Assembly: GCA_032768795.1 (NCBI GenBank)
Contig: CP136493.1
Span: 992,001-1,056,000 of the forward strand
Direction of reading: 5' to 3'
DNA: 64,000 nt
Origin: Tremella fuciformis
Lineage: Eukaryota > Basidiomycota > Tremellomycetes > Tremellales > Tremellaceae
Each line of letters opens with the position of its first letter. The stretch's first letter is position 1. Under the pieces are notes generated by a model. It did no database searches. It worked only from the letters and a program-made list of their open reading frames with translations, and was not told the DNA's origin. The translations under genes were made by a program, and so were the position numbers. Positions 63,282 to 64,000 of this stretch are shown here, piece by piece.

Positions 63282-63817
63282 ATGGCTTTCCAGTCAGCTT
63301 TGTTCAAAAAAGCACTCAGGCAGCACCAGAGAGAGCAAAAAAAGCGACATCCCAACCCTCATGATGAGCACAAGCATTCCTGCTCTCAACAAAGCCGCCC
63401 ACAGCCAGTCAGACACTCTCCCTATCACCCACCCCAGCAACAATCCTACCTGCCTCCTGGGTCAGGCAAAGTCAATGGAGAGAAGAAGCCATGGGTGCCC
63501 AAAAGACCTGTTGTGAAGTCCTTGTGAGTCAGGCTCTCTCTTGGCATGACACAAAGCTGACTTGTAGCTTCAATGGTCCAGTCACCAATCCCCAGACCTT
63601 CAGATTGCCCTTGTGGAAAAGTAGGATGCTGGATTGGCTGAGGAAGATGAGAACACTCAGAGGAGGAGAAAGCCCACCTGGAACTCCTCTCTTCACTCCT
63701 CCCCCCACCCCTGAGCCTCCTACCTGGTCAGATCCCCCAACTCCTGCTGCTGATGATCCTGTGTGGGATGATTACAGACAGGAGATGGAGGCAGATAGAG
63801 GTAGTGTTAGTAGCTAG
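63282..63817 (+). CDS. Small two-exon gene of unknown function
   Basis: The product is not recognised. Exon 1 starts MAFQSALFKKALRQHQRE and is rich in His, Gln, Lys and Pro. A 40-60-nt intron (GTGAGT...TTGTAG) joins VVKSF to FNGPVTNPQTFRLPLWKSR. The second exon ends in a Pro-rich acidic tail (TPPPTPEPPTWSDPPTPA). The protein is about 160 residues. Codon choice differs sharply from all other genes here: Arg is mostly AGA/AGG, and CG dinucleotides are nearly absent. An intact frame with a good intron suggests that it is or was a functional gene, perhaps of a mobile element. Loss of CpG without stops is unusual. Confidence 0.5.
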
Positions 63818-63972
63818 AGAGAGCACAATGACATGCATACACCCCATGAACTTGAGATTCAGCTGATGCATCAAACACTCAGAGTCATGCTTGATCAACT
63901 TTTATTCAGTCTACCTATGCATTGTCATTCATCTTTTTCTCTATACATTTATTCTGTCATCTGAAGCATCTG
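63398..63972. repeat. 575-bp CpG-free tract
   Basis: No CG dinucleotide occurs in these 575 bases, while the preceding 60 kb is CpG-rich. TG and CA words are frequent. This is the expected footprint of CpG methylation followed by deamination. No terminal repeat was found before the window end. Confidence 0.7.
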
Positions 63973-64000
63973 ACGTCTAGACGCATCCCTTGCTGCCAAT

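Overview
This is nuclear DNA of a basidiomycete yeast, most likely a member of the Tremellomycetes near Cryptococcus. Genes are dense and GC-rich. Most are split by very short GT-AG introns of about 40-60 nt, and several proteins (Eaf3/MRG15, Prp43, Prp40, Tim44, Tim8, beta-1,3-glucan synthase) are of the tremellomycete type. No RNA gene, CRISPR array or prokaryote-type signal was seen. All exon structures below were deduced by eye from reading frames and splice signals, so introns are predictions.

Layout. Positions 1-380 are CpG-poor repeat-like DNA ending in a row of hairpins. From 1.0 to 17.2 kb there are mainly conserved genes: EAF3 (chromatin reader), DYN2 (dynein light chain), an alpha/beta hydrolase, a UBE2O-type ubiquitin-conjugating enzyme, a FAM32A-like nuclear protein, TIM8, a cytochrome P450, a protein with a CH-like C-terminal region, and an F-box-like protein. 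From 17.5 to 36.7 kb lies an island of eight unrecognised genes, all on the minus strand. It contains a duplicated two-gene module (first pair 17.6-20.3 kb, second pair 26.4-28.6 kb), with a 5,163-bp Ngaro/DIRS-type tyrosine-recombinase retrotransposon (20,808-25,970) between the copies. Two further island genes share a C-terminal domain of about 200 residues. From 37.4 to 47.4 kb conserved genes return: an F-box/LRR protein with a prenylation box, PRP43, PRP40 and TIM44. A second, smaller set of unrecognised genes covers 48.3-54.8 kb. FKS1 (55.3-60.9 kb) and an SAP30BP/HCNGP family gene (61.9-63.1 kb) follow. The last 0.75 kb changes abruptly to CpG-free DNA carrying a small two-exon gene of unknown function.

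How the genes relate. The conserved genes serve general cell functions: splicing (PRP40 in early U1 recognition, PRP43 in spliceosome disassembly, with FAM32A-like and SAP30BP-like accessory factors), mitochondrial import (TIM8, TIM44), ubiquitin transfer (UBE2O-like, two F-box proteins) and wall synthesis (FKS1). Several pairs share short divergent promoters (PRP40/TIM44, FAM32A/TIM8, DYN2/hydrolase, SAP30BP/last gene). The most unusual content is the pair of orphan-gene islands, the young-looking Ngaro element between duplicated modules, the CpG-free right edge, and several extreme exon/intron structures (7-, 10- and 19-nt exons, introns that stay open in frame, and candidate GC-AG introns).
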